Shown piece by piece: positions 24,331-32,030 of a stretch of 64,000 nt of DNA. The notes beneath the pieces were generated by a model, which saw only the letters and a program-made list of their open reading frames with translations, ran no database searches and was not told the origin of the DNA. The stretch is from CAZEHS01 sp964511875. GTDB taxonomy: Bacteria > Bacillota > Clostridia > Peptostreptococcales > Acidaminobacteraceae. Every line of letters begins with the position of its first letter. The stretch's first letter is position 1. The position numbers and the translations under genes were made by a program. The DNA lies in the NCBI GenBank assembly GCA_964511875.1, contig CAZEHS010000001.1, positions 62,001 through 126,000 on the forward strand. Reading direction: 5' to 3'.

Positions 24331-25317
24331 TCATGATTTTAACCTATTCAGGTACTCGTTAGCAGACAGTGCCGCTTTTGCGCCGTCACCGGCAGCTATG
24401 ACAATTTGCTTGTAAGGAACCTGAGTGACATCCCCGGCAGCAAAAATACCTGCCTCGCTGGTTTCATTCCGTTCGTTGATAAGGATTTCTCCGTGGTCTG
24501 AGGTTTTCAGAAGTGACTTGAAGGGTTCGCTGTTCGGCAGGTATCCGATCTCGATGAACAATCCATCTGTCGATATGGTCTCTTCCCCTGCCAAAGTGCG
24601 TATCCGAAGCCCATTAACCATCTTTTCACCGACCACTTCAAGAATCTGCGTCTCAAGTCGTACTTCGACATTATCCAAGGCTTCCAATTTATCAATGATA
24701 ATCCGATCAGCTCTCAGCTGGCTTCTATGGATCAGAGTCACTTTCTGTGCAATTTTTGCGATGTCGAGTGCCGCTTCCACCGCAGAGTTGCCGCCGCCAG
24801 CCACTACAACTGTCTTGTCCTTAAATAGCGGCGCATCGCAAATGGCGCAGTATGCAACTCCTCGACCTCCATATTCCTTCTCACCCGGAATACCCAGTTT
24901 TCTTGCTTTGCTTCCGCTTGCCACAATCACAGCCCGCGATTTTACTGATTTACCGCTTTCAAGATGCAGCAGCTTCACGCCGTCATCATCGACAGCTAAT
25001 GACTCAACCCAATCATCTTGTAGTACAGGCACTTCCAGAGTGCCTACATGATCTGTGAATTTTCGGACAAGCTCCTCACCGGTAAGCGAGATATATCCGA
25101 GATAATTCTCCACGGATGAGGTATCCGTAACCTGCCCGCCAGGTCTGCCACTTACCAGTGCGGTCTTCCAGCCTTTCCGTACAGCATAAAGGGCTGCATT
25201 AAGACCCGCCGGACCACCACCGATGATCAAAACGTCATACATCTGATTAAAATCCAAATTGTGAAGCTTTTTCGCATCCGTCGACTCTCCTAAGTTGAAT
25301 TTCAAAGTGAAATCCAT
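24331..25317 (-). CDS. trxB: Thioredoxin reductase-like FAD/NADPH enzyme
   Basis: A 328-residue enzyme. The FAD-binding GGGPAGLNAALYAVRKG is near residue 33, the redox-active Cys pair is in AYCAICDAPLFK (CxxC near 157), the NADPH site is VVAGGGNSAVEAAL, and the C-terminal FAD motif is GIFAAGDVTQ. The CAIC sequence differs from the usual CATC. An extra N-terminal stretch of 25 residues precedes the FAD motif. It is followed by a PDO-type protein that is its probable electron acceptor. The start at 25317 has GGAGGT; a good promoter lies at 25409-25437. Confidence 0.92.
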   Translation of the reverse strand: MDFTLKFNLGESTDAKKLHNLDFNQMYDVLIIGGGPAGLNAALYAVRKGWKTALVSGRPGGQVTDTSSVENYLGYISLTGEELVRKFTDHVGTLEVPVLQDDWVESLAVDDDGVKLLHLESGKSVKSRAVIVASGSKARKLGIPGEKEYGGRGVAYCAICDAPLFKDKTVVVAGGGNSAVEAALDIAKIAQKVTLIHRSQLRADRIIIDKLEALDNVEVRLETQILEVVGEKMVNGLRIRTLAGEETISTDGLFIEIGYLPNSEPFKSLLKTSDHGEILINERNETSEAGIFAAGDVTQVPYKQIVIAAGDGAKAALSANEYLNRLKS

Positions 25318-25342
25318 TGTTTACCTCCATCCGAAGCATCAG

Positions 25343-25448
25343 GGGGACACTTCTTGAATTCGCTTGTATTAATAATGCAGGGCTTTATCATACCCTGCTT
25401 TCATATTCATTATACCCTGTTCAAAAGATTAATTCAAGTACCGTCCCC
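25343..25448. repeat. REPIN-like inverted repeat spanning the trxB promoter
   Basis: Two 18-bp arms, GGGGACACTTCTTGAATT (25343-25360) and AATTCAAGTACCGTCCCC (25431-25448), pair at 14 of 18 positions. Between them lie a small GCAGGG/CCCTGC hairpin (25377-25398) and the -10 box of trxB. The right arm contains an exact reverse copy of the 14-mer found upstream of the RAYT-like gene at 22932. This is the layout of a REPIN, two inverted REP units near a RAYT. Confidence 0.6.
25409..25437 (-). promoter_or_regulatory. Promoter of trxB and the PDO-like gene
   Basis: Reading leftwards: TTGAAT (25437-25432), an exact 17-bp spacer, and a perfect TATAAT (25414-25409). The start codon is 92 bp further on. 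The -35 region overlaps the REP-like 14-mer. Confidence 0.7.
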
Positions 25449-25455
25449 GCTTTCA

Positions 25456-25905
25456 TTAATTATTCTTTCTTTGCCTAACAATCATCGTGTAGGTGGATCC
25501 CATAGGGCACAGGGCAGTACACCATGTTCGGTTGGCAAAAAAAATCTGCAGCAGCAGACTGAGAGCTGCAATCAGTAGGACAACCCTTAAGAGTGACCAC
25601 CAAATCAGATCAGGCGCACCTTGATTTGAAATGACCGGCCAGGCAATAACTCCCCAGAAGGCTATGAAGGCAATCGTCCTGATTTTTCCAGGGAGCTTCA
25701 GGAACCTTCTAGGGTCCTTTGTCGATGTCAGGTCCTGAAGCGCGCCCATCGGGCATAAGCCTGCACAGAATGATTTTCTGCGGGTCAGGGTGGTTAAAAC
25801 CACTCCCAATATAAAGAATATGAAAATACTCATCCAAAGCTTGAGAATGCACATCATGACGAATATTGTGCCTAGAGCGATGGACTGTGTCCATTTGATC
25901 CTCAA
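25456..25905 (-). CDS. Small membrane protein with two CxxxCP motifs (4Fe-4S binding, NapH/YccM-like)
   Basis: A 149-residue protein with helices at about 8-35, 75-95 and 100-120. The two motifs are FCAGLCPMGALQD (about 50) and TWCTALCPMGSTYTM (about 130). Together they give four Cys, enough for one [4Fe-4S] cluster shared across the membrane protein; NapH-like proteins normally have more. The start is TTG (25905) behind GGAGG at 7 nt. It is the last gene of the FmdB-thioredoxin set. A paralogue with the same motif pair is at 42890. A role in membrane electron transfer to thiols is inference. Confidence 0.78.
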   Translation of the reverse strand: MRIKWTQSIALGTIFVMMCILKLWMSIFIFFILGVVLTTLTRRKSFCAGLCPMGALQDLTSTKDPRRFLKLPGKIRTIAFIAFWGVIAWPVISNQGAPDLIWWSLLRVVLLIAALSLLLQIFFANRTWCTALCPMGSTYTMIVRQRKNN

Positions 25906-25920
25906 ATCAGAACCTCCAGA

Positions 25921-26268
25921 TCAGCCATTCATGAATTCCTTGTCCAGTATTGCCGTTATCTGTTCCTTCGTCTGGATACTTGCAGTCGCAGCCACCACTT
26001 TACCGCTCTTATAGTAGACCGTGAAGGGCAATCCCCTGAAGTTCCTGCACTGGGGAAGCGTTTTGATGATCTGTGCTTCCGGAGAATCAAATGGCATATC
26101 CCTGAAGGCCACATTAGGATACTTCTCTTCCAGATCTTCCATAACGCCATAAACAGGGATGCACATCGGACCCATCCGACCACAGCAAACCATTACATTC
26201 TCATTCTCCTGAAGTGTCTGCTCAAGCTCTTTTGCAGTATTGACGTGTTTCAAATTCGTATCAAGCAT
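25921..26268 (-). CDS. Thioredoxin-like protein with an unusual Cys motif
   Basis: A 115-residue thioredoxin-fold protein. The usual WCGPC is replaced by MVCCGRMGPMCIPVY: Cys at about 28, 29 and 36. The rest follows the fold: VMEDLEEKYPNVAFRDMPFDSPEAQ, then the cis-Pro region FRGLPFTVYYKSGKVV. The start at 26268 has GGAGGG at 6 nt. It lies between the FmdB gene (upstream, separated by the hairpin array) and the membrane [4Fe-4S] protein (15 bp downstream). It is probably a thiol-disulfide exchange partner of its neighbours. Confidence 0.85.
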   Translation of the reverse strand: MLDTNLKHVNTAKELEQTLQENENVMVCCGRMGPMCIPVYGVMEDLEEKYPNVAFRDMPFDSPEAQIIKTLPQCRNFRGLPFTVYYKSGKVVAATASIQTKEQITAILDKEFMNG

Positions 26269-26299
26269 GGTAACCCTCCTTTTTTTTATCCGATGCCTA

Positions 26300-26442
26300 A
26301 CAGTTCTAAGACTCCCGCTTCTAAAGCGGGAGTAGAGAACTGTAGAGGCCCTGGATCCGCTCTACTAAGCTTCAGATGGAGTTGAAACTCCAACTGAAGC
26401 CAAGGATCGCTTCATACGAAGCATCTGCCCGCATCCTGCGGG
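26300..26442 (-). ncRNA. Array of five consecutive hairpins between fmdB and the thioredoxin-like gene (structured RNA or IS605/HEARO-like remnant)
   Basis: Five perfect or near-perfect hairpins follow one another: 26300-26343 (ACAGTTCT...AGAACTGT around ACTCCCGCTT/AAGCGGGAGT), 26342-26365 (GTAGAG/CTCTAC), 26369-26400 (GCTTCAG/CTGAAGC around TGGAGT/ACTCCA with a TGAA loop), 26409-26422 (GCTTC/GAAGC), and 26428-26442 (CCCGCA/TGCGGG). The leftward strand starts right after the GTGA that contains the fmdB stop. The chain of hairpins is like the omegaRNA/HEARO or transposon-end RNAs of the IS200/IS605 superfamily as I remember them, but no TnpB or IscB gene is near. It could equally be a riboregulator inside the operon. 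Confidence 0.45.
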
Positions 26443-26452
26443 ATCAGAAGCC

Positions 26453-26641
26453 TCACCCTCCGCTGCAGCTCTCATTCTTGCCGGTATGCGACTGACCGGC
26501 TGCGCTGAATGTGCTGACGACTTTCCGGACGGCCAGTCCACCGCAATCCGGGCATTTCTGGTTATCATTCCGGTGCTCCATAGGCAGCATCCTATCAAAT
26601 ATATTACCGCACTTCTCACATTTATAATCATAAAATGGCAT
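26453..26641 (-). CDS. FmdB family zinc ribbon protein
   Basis: A 62-residue protein with the FmdB/CxxC_CxxC_SSSS signature: MPFYDYKCEKCGNIFDRM, then KCPDCGGLAVRKVVS, and a Ser/Gly-rich tail ending ESCSGG. Four Cys form one zinc ribbon. FmdB proteins were first described as putative regulators of formamidase, but the general role is unknown. A perfect AGGAGGTGAG site precedes ATG 26641. It heads a set with the thioredoxin-like and membrane [4Fe-4S] genes. A C5/G5 palindrome lies 43-59 bp upstream. Confidence 0.88.
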   Translation of the reverse strand: MPFYDYKCEKCGNIFDRMLPMEHRNDNQKCPDCGGLAVRKVVSTFSAAGQSHTGKNESCSGG

Positions 26642-26683
26642 GGACTCACCTCCTTATCCTGAGATGATTATACCACACCCCAC

Positions 26684-26700
26684 ACCCCCTGGGTGGGGGT
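26684..26700 (-). promoter_or_regulatory. C5/G5 palindrome upstream of fmdB (CsoR/CstR-type operator candidate)
   Basis: ACCCCC-TGGGT-GGGGGT is a pseudo-palindrome with 6-bp arms in an otherwise AT-rich promoter region. Operators of CsoR-family repressors (Cu-sensing CsoR, persulfide-sensing CstR) have this C-run/G-run form. A similar but perfect palindrome lies at 43395-43408 before the paralogous locus. No CsoR-family gene is in the window. Confidence 0.4.
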
Positions 26701-26800
26701 ACTTTGATTTATTTTTAAATAATGATTCCCCTTGCGCACTTCAATGATTTCACTAATATTGAAAATCGTAGACATATCATCTGCAATACGATAAAATTAA

Positions 26801-26821
26801 TGCAAACAAGTCGCATTTGCA
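26801..26821 (+). promoter_or_regulatory. Possible metal-regulator operator upstream of the zinc importer
   Basis: TGCAAACAAGTCGCATTTGCA has 6-bp inverted arms TGCAAA/TTTGCA with a 9-bp centre. It lies directly before the AAAAGGAG ribosome binding site, 12 bp from the start codon at 26834. A further TGCAAT precedes it. The Fur-family gene at the end of the operon would be the natural regulator. This does not match a Zur box I know. Confidence 0.35.
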
Positions 26822-26833
26822 AAAGGAGATGTC

Positions 26834-27772
26834 ATGAAATCAACTTTTAATAAAATCCTTCCACTGCTTCTGATTCTCGTCATCCTCGCCGGCTGTTCAA
26901 CTGCCCCGGCTGTTCCCGCTGAAGAAGCCGACGGCAAACTCAAGGTGATTACGACATTGTTTCCGTTGTATGACTTTTCACGAACAATGCTGGGGGATAA
27001 GGGAGATGTTTCCCTTCTGCTGCCGCCGGGCGTTGAATCCCATGCCTACGAGCCGACACCTCAGGATATCGTCCGCATCAACAAGGCCGATGTGTTCATC
27101 TATACCGGTGAATTCATGGAACCCTGGGCCCACAAGATCATTGAAGCCGTTGAAAACAAAAACCTAGTCATAATTGACGCCAGTACTAGTATCGAGCTGA
27201 TGAAGGACGCAGATGACCATGATTCCGATAACGATGGTGTTGATCCCCATATCTGGCTGGATCCCGTCCTGGCATCTCAAATGGCAGTGACCATTTCAGA
27301 AGGTCTGATTCAGGCATCCCCAGAACTGAGCGTTCCGATTACAGAAAAACGTGATGCCCTGATTGCCGATCTTGAAGTCCTTGATCAGAAGTTCATCGGA
27401 ACCTTCAAGAAAACGAAGTACAACAAAATCATATACGGCGGTCACTTTGCCTTCGGCTATTTCGCTAAACGCTACGGCCTGGAGCATATCTCACCATATG
27501 AGGGCTTTTCGCCTGATGCCGAGCCCACTCCCGCAAGGATTGCCCAACTCATCGATACCCTGAATACATCGGAATCCAAGTTCATCTATTTTGAAGAACT
27601 GATTGATCCGAGGGTATCCAAGGTGATCGCCGATGAAACAGGTGCCGAGATGCTGATGCTTCATGGAGCACACAACCTCTCCAAGGATGAACTGGCCAAC
27701 AACATAACTTATATCCAGATAATGGAACAAAATCTGGAAAATCTGAAAAAAGGACTTGGATATCGTGAGTGA
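26834..27772 (+). CDS. znuA: Metal (Zn/Mn) ABC transporter substrate-binding lipoprotein
   Basis: A 312-residue cluster 9 (ZnuA/TroA) binding protein. Lipoprotein signal: LLILVILAGC. Metal-ligand positions are visible: His in GVESHAYEPTPQD, His in VDPHIWLDP, His in YGGHFAFGYFAKRYG, and the late Asp/Glu region IYFEELIDPRVSKVIADETG. A short acidic/His loop (DADDHDSDNDGVD) lies before the second His, as in zinc-binding members. The ATG follows AAAAGGAG. It heads the operon of importer plus Fur-type regulator. Zinc is favoured over manganese by the loop, but this is not certain. Confidence 0.9.
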   Translation: MKSTFNKILPLLLILVILAGCSTAPAVPAEEADGKLKVITTLFPLYDFSRTMLGDKGDVSLLLPPGVESHAYEPTPQDIVRINKADVFIYTGEFMEPWAHKIIEAVENKNLVIIDASTSIELMKDADDHDSDNDGVDPHIWLDPVLASQMAVTISEGLIQASPELSVPITEKRDALIADLEVLDQKFIGTFKKTKYNKIIYGGHFAFGYFAKRYGLEHISPYEGFSPDAEPTPARIAQLIDTLNTSESKFIYFEELIDPRVSKVIADETGAEMLMLHGAHNLSKDELANNITYIQIMEQNLENLKKGLGYRE

Positions 27773-28535
27773 ACTAATTCGAATAGAGAATCTTACAGTC
27801 AGATATGGTAAGCATGAAGCATTGACGGGGATTACTTTTACCGTTGAAAAGGGCGATTACATCGGCATTGTCGGACCCAACGGATGTGGAAAGACGACAC
27901 TGGTTAAAACCCTGCTGGGACTGAATCAGCCGGCCGAGGGCTCTGTAGTCTTCAGTGACCAGGCATTTGGCCATCAGGGATTTTTGGGCTATCTGCCTCA
28001 AAAGGCAATGGCTGCCGACCGGGTATTCCCCGCTACGGTTAAGGAAATTATCGCAACGGGCCTGCTTCAAAGGAAAGGGTTTCGTTTCAGACTCAGTTCG
28101 GAAGAACAGCATCAGATAGATGCTGTTCTTGAACGCTTGAAAATACAGGATCTTAAAGCGAAGCGCATCGGCAGTCTTTCCGGAGGGCAGATGCAGCGGG
28201 TACTTCTCGGCAGAGCCCTTGTGGGCAAGCCGGGACTGCTGATTCTGGATGAGCCTACCAGTGCTCTGGACCCGCAGATCCGTGAAGAATTCTATACGCT
28301 GCTTCACTCACTGAACAAGGATGAAGGAGTCACTATCCTCCTGATTTCACACGATATCGGTTCCGTGGGCCGCTATACGAACAAAATGCTCTATCTTGAC
28401 CGTATCCTTGTATTCTATGGAGGTTATGAGAACTTCTGCGGTTCCCCGGAAATGACCCGGTACTTCGGATACGAAACACAACATCAACTTTGCGGGAGGC
28501 ACACACATGGACCAAATGATCCAGTCCTTAAGTGA
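27765..28535 (+). CDS. znuC: Metal ABC transporter ATP-binding protein
   Basis: A 256-residue ATPase. Walker A is GPNGCGKTT (near 37), the signature is LSGGQMQR, Walker B is LLILDEPTSALDP, and the switch His is in LLISHDIGS. The C-terminus is Cys/His-containing (HQLCGRHTHG). GTG 27765 is preferred over TTG 27756 because the AAAGGA site is too close to the latter; it overlaps the binding-protein stop by 8 bp. It drives uptake through the permease gene that overlaps its end by 29 bp. Confidence 0.92.
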   Translation: MSELIRIENLTVRYGKHEALTGITFTVEKGDYIGIVGPNGCGKTTLVKTLLGLNQPAEGSVVFSDQAFGHQGFLGYLPQKAMAADRVFPATVKEIIATGLLQRKGFRFRLSSEEQHQIDAVLERLKIQDLKAKRIGSLSGGQMQRVLLGRALVGKPGLLILDEPTSALDPQIREEFYTLLHSLNKDEGVTILLISHDIGSVGRYTNKMLYLDRILVFYGGYENFCGSPEMTRYFGYETQHQLCGRHTHGPNDPVLK

Positions 28536-29337
28536 AGCCCTTCATTACGGCTTTATTCAAAAGGCACTTATTGCAGGCTCCATGGTGGCTCTAAGCTGTT
28601 CCTTCCTTGGTATTTTCCTTGTTCTGAAGAAATTCTCCATGATTGGTGACGGTCTGGCCCATGTCAGCTTCGCTACGATTGCCATCGCATTGTTTTTCGG
28701 CATGGCGCCCTTGACAATGTCCATACCACTGGTAATCCTGGCCTCCTTTGCTATTCTGAAGGTTAATCAGAAAGCCGATATGTACGGTGATGCTGCCATC
28801 GGACTGATCTCTTCATTCTCAATCGCTCTCGGGGTATTGATTTCCAGTCTCTCAGCAGGATTCAATGTGGATCTGTTCAGCTATCTGTTCGGCAGCATTC
28901 TGGTGATTGAAGCCTTTGATGTGTGGCTTTCTGTTTTACTGTCCTCCTTGATTTTATTCTTAGGGGTTCTGTATTATCCCCGATTTTTTGCACTTACCCA
29001 TGATGAAGAATACGCAGAGGCCATCGGCCTGAACACCAACAGACTTAATGCCATGATTTCAGTGCTGACTGCCGTTACCATCGTGCTGGGGATCAAGATT
29101 GTGGGAACCATGCTGATTTCCAGTCTGGTAATCTTCCCAACCGTCACCGCCCTCCAATTCACCCGAGGATTCAAATCCACCATATTGATATCCGCAGTTG
29201 TTTCCGTACTCTCGGTGGTCATCGGGGTATTCGGCTCCTATTTGATGAACGTTCCTACCGGGGCTGCAATTGTTCTTCTGAACGGTGTTTTTTTCGCTCT
29301 TGCCATCACCTGGAAGCGCGTCATGTTGAAAGGATGA
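28507..29337 (+). CDS. znuB: Metal ABC transporter permease (ABC-3 family)
   Basis: A 276-residue membrane protein with about eight helices, of the ZnuB/TroC family. Typical parts are ALSCSFLGIFLVLKKFSMIGDGLAHVSFA near the start and GTMLISSLVIFPTVTALQ in the second half, where the ATPase-contact loop lies. GGGAGG precedes ATG 28507 at 7 nt. It is coupled to the ATPase gene by overlap and followed 4 bp later by the Fur-family gene. Confidence 0.92.
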   Translation: MDQMIQSLSEALHYGFIQKALIAGSMVALSCSFLGIFLVLKKFSMIGDGLAHVSFATIAIALFFGMAPLTMSIPLVILASFAILKVNQKADMYGDAAIGLISSFSIALGVLISSLSAGFNVDLFSYLFGSILVIEAFDVWLSVLLSSLILFLGVLYYPRFFALTHDEEYAEAIGLNTNRLNAMISVLTAVTIVLGIKIVGTMLISSLVIFPTVTALQFTRGFKSTILISAVVSVLSVVIGVFGSYLMNVPTGAAIVLLNGVFFALAITWKRVMLKG

Positions 29338-29341
29338 TCCC

Positions 29342-29818
29342 ATGCAATCAAATAACACCAGAACCCTTTTAAAATCAGTTGGATTAAAATCCACACCCCA
29401 TAGAATTCATGTATATGAGACCCTGAATGCCTCATCTGCCTCAATGACTGCAGAACAGATCTATCTGGGACTGGCTGCAGGAACAAGTTCAATCAATCTA
29501 TCCACGGTCTACCGGATTTTGGATTCCTTTGTGGAGAAACAGCTTCTGACCCGCAGCTTTCTGCTTGACGGCAGTAAGTCACTTTATGAAATCAACAGCC
29601 ACGCGCACCGCCATTACCTTATATGCACCGGCTGCCGCCGAAGGGTGGAAATCAACACATGCCCCCTGCATCGGCTTGAGAAGGAAATGGAGCAGGAAAC
29701 CGGATTCCGGATCGAAGCCCACCGGCTGGAGCTATACGGCATCTGTCCGGAATGCAGTGCATCCCTGAAGCAGCCTGACTTTCCTGCTTCAGCCACAGAA
29801 AAAGAGCCTCAGGAATAA
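29342..29818 (+). CDS. Fur family metalloregulator (Zur/PerR-like)
   Basis: A 158-residue regulator: N-terminal winged helix (LKSTPHRIHVYETLN, then LSTVYRILDSFVEKQLL), and a dimerisation domain with the regulatory-site pattern HAHRHYLICTGC plus a structural zinc site formed by CTGC and CPEC. As the last gene of the metal importer operon it most probably represses that operon when metal is plentiful. Zur is the best guess. The C-terminal tail (about 15 residues) is longer than usual. AAAGGATGA precedes the start. Confidence 0.9.
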   Translation: MQSNNTRTLLKSVGLKSTPHRIHVYETLNASSASMTAEQIYLGLAAGTSSINLSTVYRILDSFVEKQLLTRSFLLDGSKSLYEINSHAHRHYLICTGCRRRVEINTCPLHRLEKEMEQETGFRIEAHRLELYGICPECSASLKQPDFPASATEKEPQE

Positions 29819-29836
29819 TTTTCCCGAGGCTCTTTT
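29800..29836 (+). terminator. Rho-independent terminator of the metal importer operon
   Basis: An 11-bp stem AAAAGAGCCTC / GAGGCTCTTTT begins inside the last codons of the Fur-family gene. With T and A tracts on both sides it can also serve the leftward rhodanese gene ending at 29852. Confidence 0.85.
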
Positions 29837-29851
29837 CCTGTTCAAAGGATA

Positions 29852-30796
29852 TTATTCAGTTACCATTTCAAATCCTTTGTTCGTCCAACCCATCGGCTGG
29901 TTCATCTCATTGCCGGCACCGCCATTGACCGATACGGCATCGTAGCCCAATAATCTCATGCCAGCAGTTGTCTGACCTGCTGTCTGTCCAGTATAACAGT
30001 ATACAACCACTTTCTTGTCCTTAGGCACGTCTGTCAGACCTTCAATCTGGCCTTTACCGAAGGGCACGTTCATTGCGCCTTTGATATGACCCTTAACATA
30101 ATCTTCTTCCTTGCGAATATCCAACAGGTAGAAGTCTTCGCTTGCATCAATCATTGCCTTCAGATCATCTTCTGTCACTTTGTAGTTTGCGAATTTTGTT
30201 TCTTTAATATCAGCCAAACCAGCATAGTAAGCAGCCAAAGCTTCCTGAACAGCTGCGTCCACCGGATATTCATCTGTGCCGAAAGCATTTGCTGTTGTTT
30301 CTGTCACAGCTTCAAAACCTTCGACTTTTGAAACACCCATGTTCCAGCCGAGGTGTACACTGCGTGCATTGATGCCAGCCAGGTTCAGAGTCACAACTGT
30401 TTGGCCGGCAGTCTGGCCTGTGTAGCAGTAAAGGAAGACTTCCTTGTCCTGAGGAATCTTATTCAGATTCTCAGCAATGGCCGGTCCCCATGGTGCATTG
30501 ATTGCACCTTTGATGTGTCCGGCCTCATAGTCCTTGGCATTTCGGATATCAAGTACCACAAAATCTCCGCCGGTCTTAACTTTTTCAATGAATTCCTTGT
30601 TATCGATCTTGTACGTATTGTCCGGCATTTCGGCAAAATAGGTTTTTACAAGTGCTTCGACATCCACAGCTTCCACAGCCGGCGCTTCCGGTGCAACTTC
30701 CATGGTTGGCGGTGCTACCGGTGCTGCCTGTGTGCATCCTGTAAATGCGAATACCATTACAACCGCCAGAATCAAAGCCAAATACTTTCTGTTCAT
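29852..30796 (-). CDS. Exported lipoprotein with two active-type rhodanese domains
   Basis: A 314-residue protein. The signal MNRKYLALILAVVMVFAFTGC marks a lipoprotein. Rhodanese domain 1 (about 65-175) ends in EVFLYCYTGQTAGQTV and domain 2 (about 205-310) in KVVVYCYTGQTAGQTT. Both keep the catalytic Cys in an identical CYTGQT loop and share LLDIR/GHIKGA(I/M)N segments, so this is a recent internal duplication. It should handle sulfane sulfur outside the membrane. ATG 30796 is the best of three consecutive ATGs after GGGGGAA; the long upstream frame is not coding. Confidence 0.88.
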   Translation of the reverse strand: MNRKYLALILAVVMVFAFTGCTQAAPVAPPTMEVAPEAPAVEAVDVEALVKTYFAEMPDNTYKIDNKEFIEKVKTGGDFVVLDIRNAKDYEAGHIKGAINAPWGPAIAENLNKIPQDKEVFLYCYTGQTAGQTVVTLNLAGINARSVHLGWNMGVSKVEGFEAVTETTANAFGTDEYPVDAAVQEALAAYYAGLADIKETKFANYKVTEDDLKAMIDASEDFYLLDIRKEEDYVKGHIKGAMNVPFGKGQIEGLTDVPKDKKVVVYCYTGQTAGQTTAGMRLLGYDAVSVNGGAGNEMNQPMGWTNKGFEMVTE

Positions 30797-30872
30797 CATC
30801 ATTTCCCCCATGTATTTGATTGTCGTTCCACCAAGCCTCATCACTAAATCTCTATTGAGGCATAAGTCCGAA

Positions 30873-31781
30873 TCATGATGCATCCTGCACTGTTGGTGCA
30901 ATAACGCCTGCAGGCTTCCCTGCCTGAGGCAGTCCGGCCTCCGACCACTCCGACCAGGCGCCGTCGTAAACCTTGACGTTGGTGAATCCGGCTTCATTCA
31001 GCAGCAGAGCCGTCATCGTTGCGCGGAAAGAGGTCTTGCAATAAAGAACGATTTCATCTTCCCGATTCAGACCCAGGTCCTTGTAGTTCAGATAAATATC
31101 CTGGGAAGAACGGAAGGTGCCGTCCTTATAGAGATTTTTCATATGCGGATACAGAACAGCATTTGGAATTGCTCCTTCATCGAACTCAACCTGAGTTCTG
31201 ACATCCACCAGTTTTGCTTGTGACGTGCCTTCTGCTATGGCTTTCACTTCCTCCAGCGAGGCGATCATCTGTGGATCCATTTCTTTCGCTGTATACTGAA
31301 CCGGAGTTATTGCAGACGCTTCGGCAGTCAACGGCAAGCCGCTGGCAACCACAGCCGTTTCGCCGTTATTGATGACAAATGCCTTCTCATGCCCGTAGGT
31401 CTTAAGCACCCACCAAAGTCGGGAAGCATTGACACTGCCGTTACTATCGTAAATATAAAGTTTTGTGGTGTTGCTGATCCCGTTCTGTCCCAGAATTTTT
31501 TCAACCTGGGCCTTCGGTGCGATCATACCGGGTACAGGCGTCCCTACTGTAAGCTCTGAAGGGGGCAGATTAACAGCTCCCTGCAGGTGTCCTTTCCCAT
31601 AGTCCTCAGGACTTCGGGCATCTATGACCAGCACGTCAGGTTCAGTGATCAATGCCTTGAGATTCTCGGCCTCGGTCACATTGAGTCCCTGATCATATGA
31701 TGTGTTCATGCATCCTGCCAACGAAAGGACCAGTGATGCGATAAGCATACAAACCGTCACTTTCCGTTTCGACCATGCCAT
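30873..31781 (-). CDS. Exported thiosulfate sulfurtransferase-type rhodanese (SseA/YnjE-like)
   Basis: A 302-residue lipoprotein (signal ends LVLSLAGC) with two rhodanese domains. The first (about 35-150) has YDSNGSVNASRLWW, so Asp replaces the catalytic Cys, as in classical tandem TSTs. The second (about 170-285) has VLYCKTSFRATM with an intact Cys. AKLVDVRTQVEFDEG and DGAWSEWSEAGLP complete the pattern. AGGAGGT precedes ATG 31781. A CATAAG-N5-CTTATG site 118 bp upstream matches the one before the yeeE/LysR genes, which suggests shared control. Confidence 0.9.
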   Translation of the reverse strand: MAWSKRKVTVCMLIASLVLSLAGCMNTSYDQGLNVTEAENLKALITEPDVLVIDARSPEDYGKGHLQGAVNLPPSELTVGTPVPGMIAPKAQVEKILGQNGISNTTKLYIYDSNGSVNASRLWWVLKTYGHEKAFVINNGETAVVASGLPLTAEASAITPVQYTAKEMDPQMIASLEEVKAIAEGTSQAKLVDVRTQVEFDEGAIPNAVLYPHMKNLYKDGTFRSSQDIYLNYKDLGLNREDEIVLYCKTSFRATMTALLLNEAGFTNVKVYDGAWSEWSEAGLPQAGKPAGVIAPTVQDAS

Positions 31782-31898
31782 GGTATTACCTCCTGCTGGT
31801 AAGTGATCGATTGTTAAATAATATACAATCTTGGGAACAGTATACTCACGCCCAATCACTTGACTTCTCAAGTATACGTGATAAACGATGTACGACGT

Positions 31899-31915
31899 CA
31901 TAAGAATTACTTATG
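31899..31915 (-). promoter_or_regulatory. LysR-type operator upstream of the sulfurtransferase gene
   Basis: CATAAG-AATTA-CTTATG has perfect 6-bp arms around a 5-bp centre. The same arms and spacing occur at 39850-39866 between lysR and yeeE. It is 118 bp from the start codon, a usual distance for a LysR-type activation site. Confidence 0.6.
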
Positions 31916-32030
31916 CACTATTCAATCCGTTAATAGCGGTGCCGGGGGCAAAACAGCAGTTCATTTGGGTGTGCTATAATTGTTTTCATAACCGGCGACG
32001 CTGCTTAAGTCTGATCCCAGAGGCCTTCAA

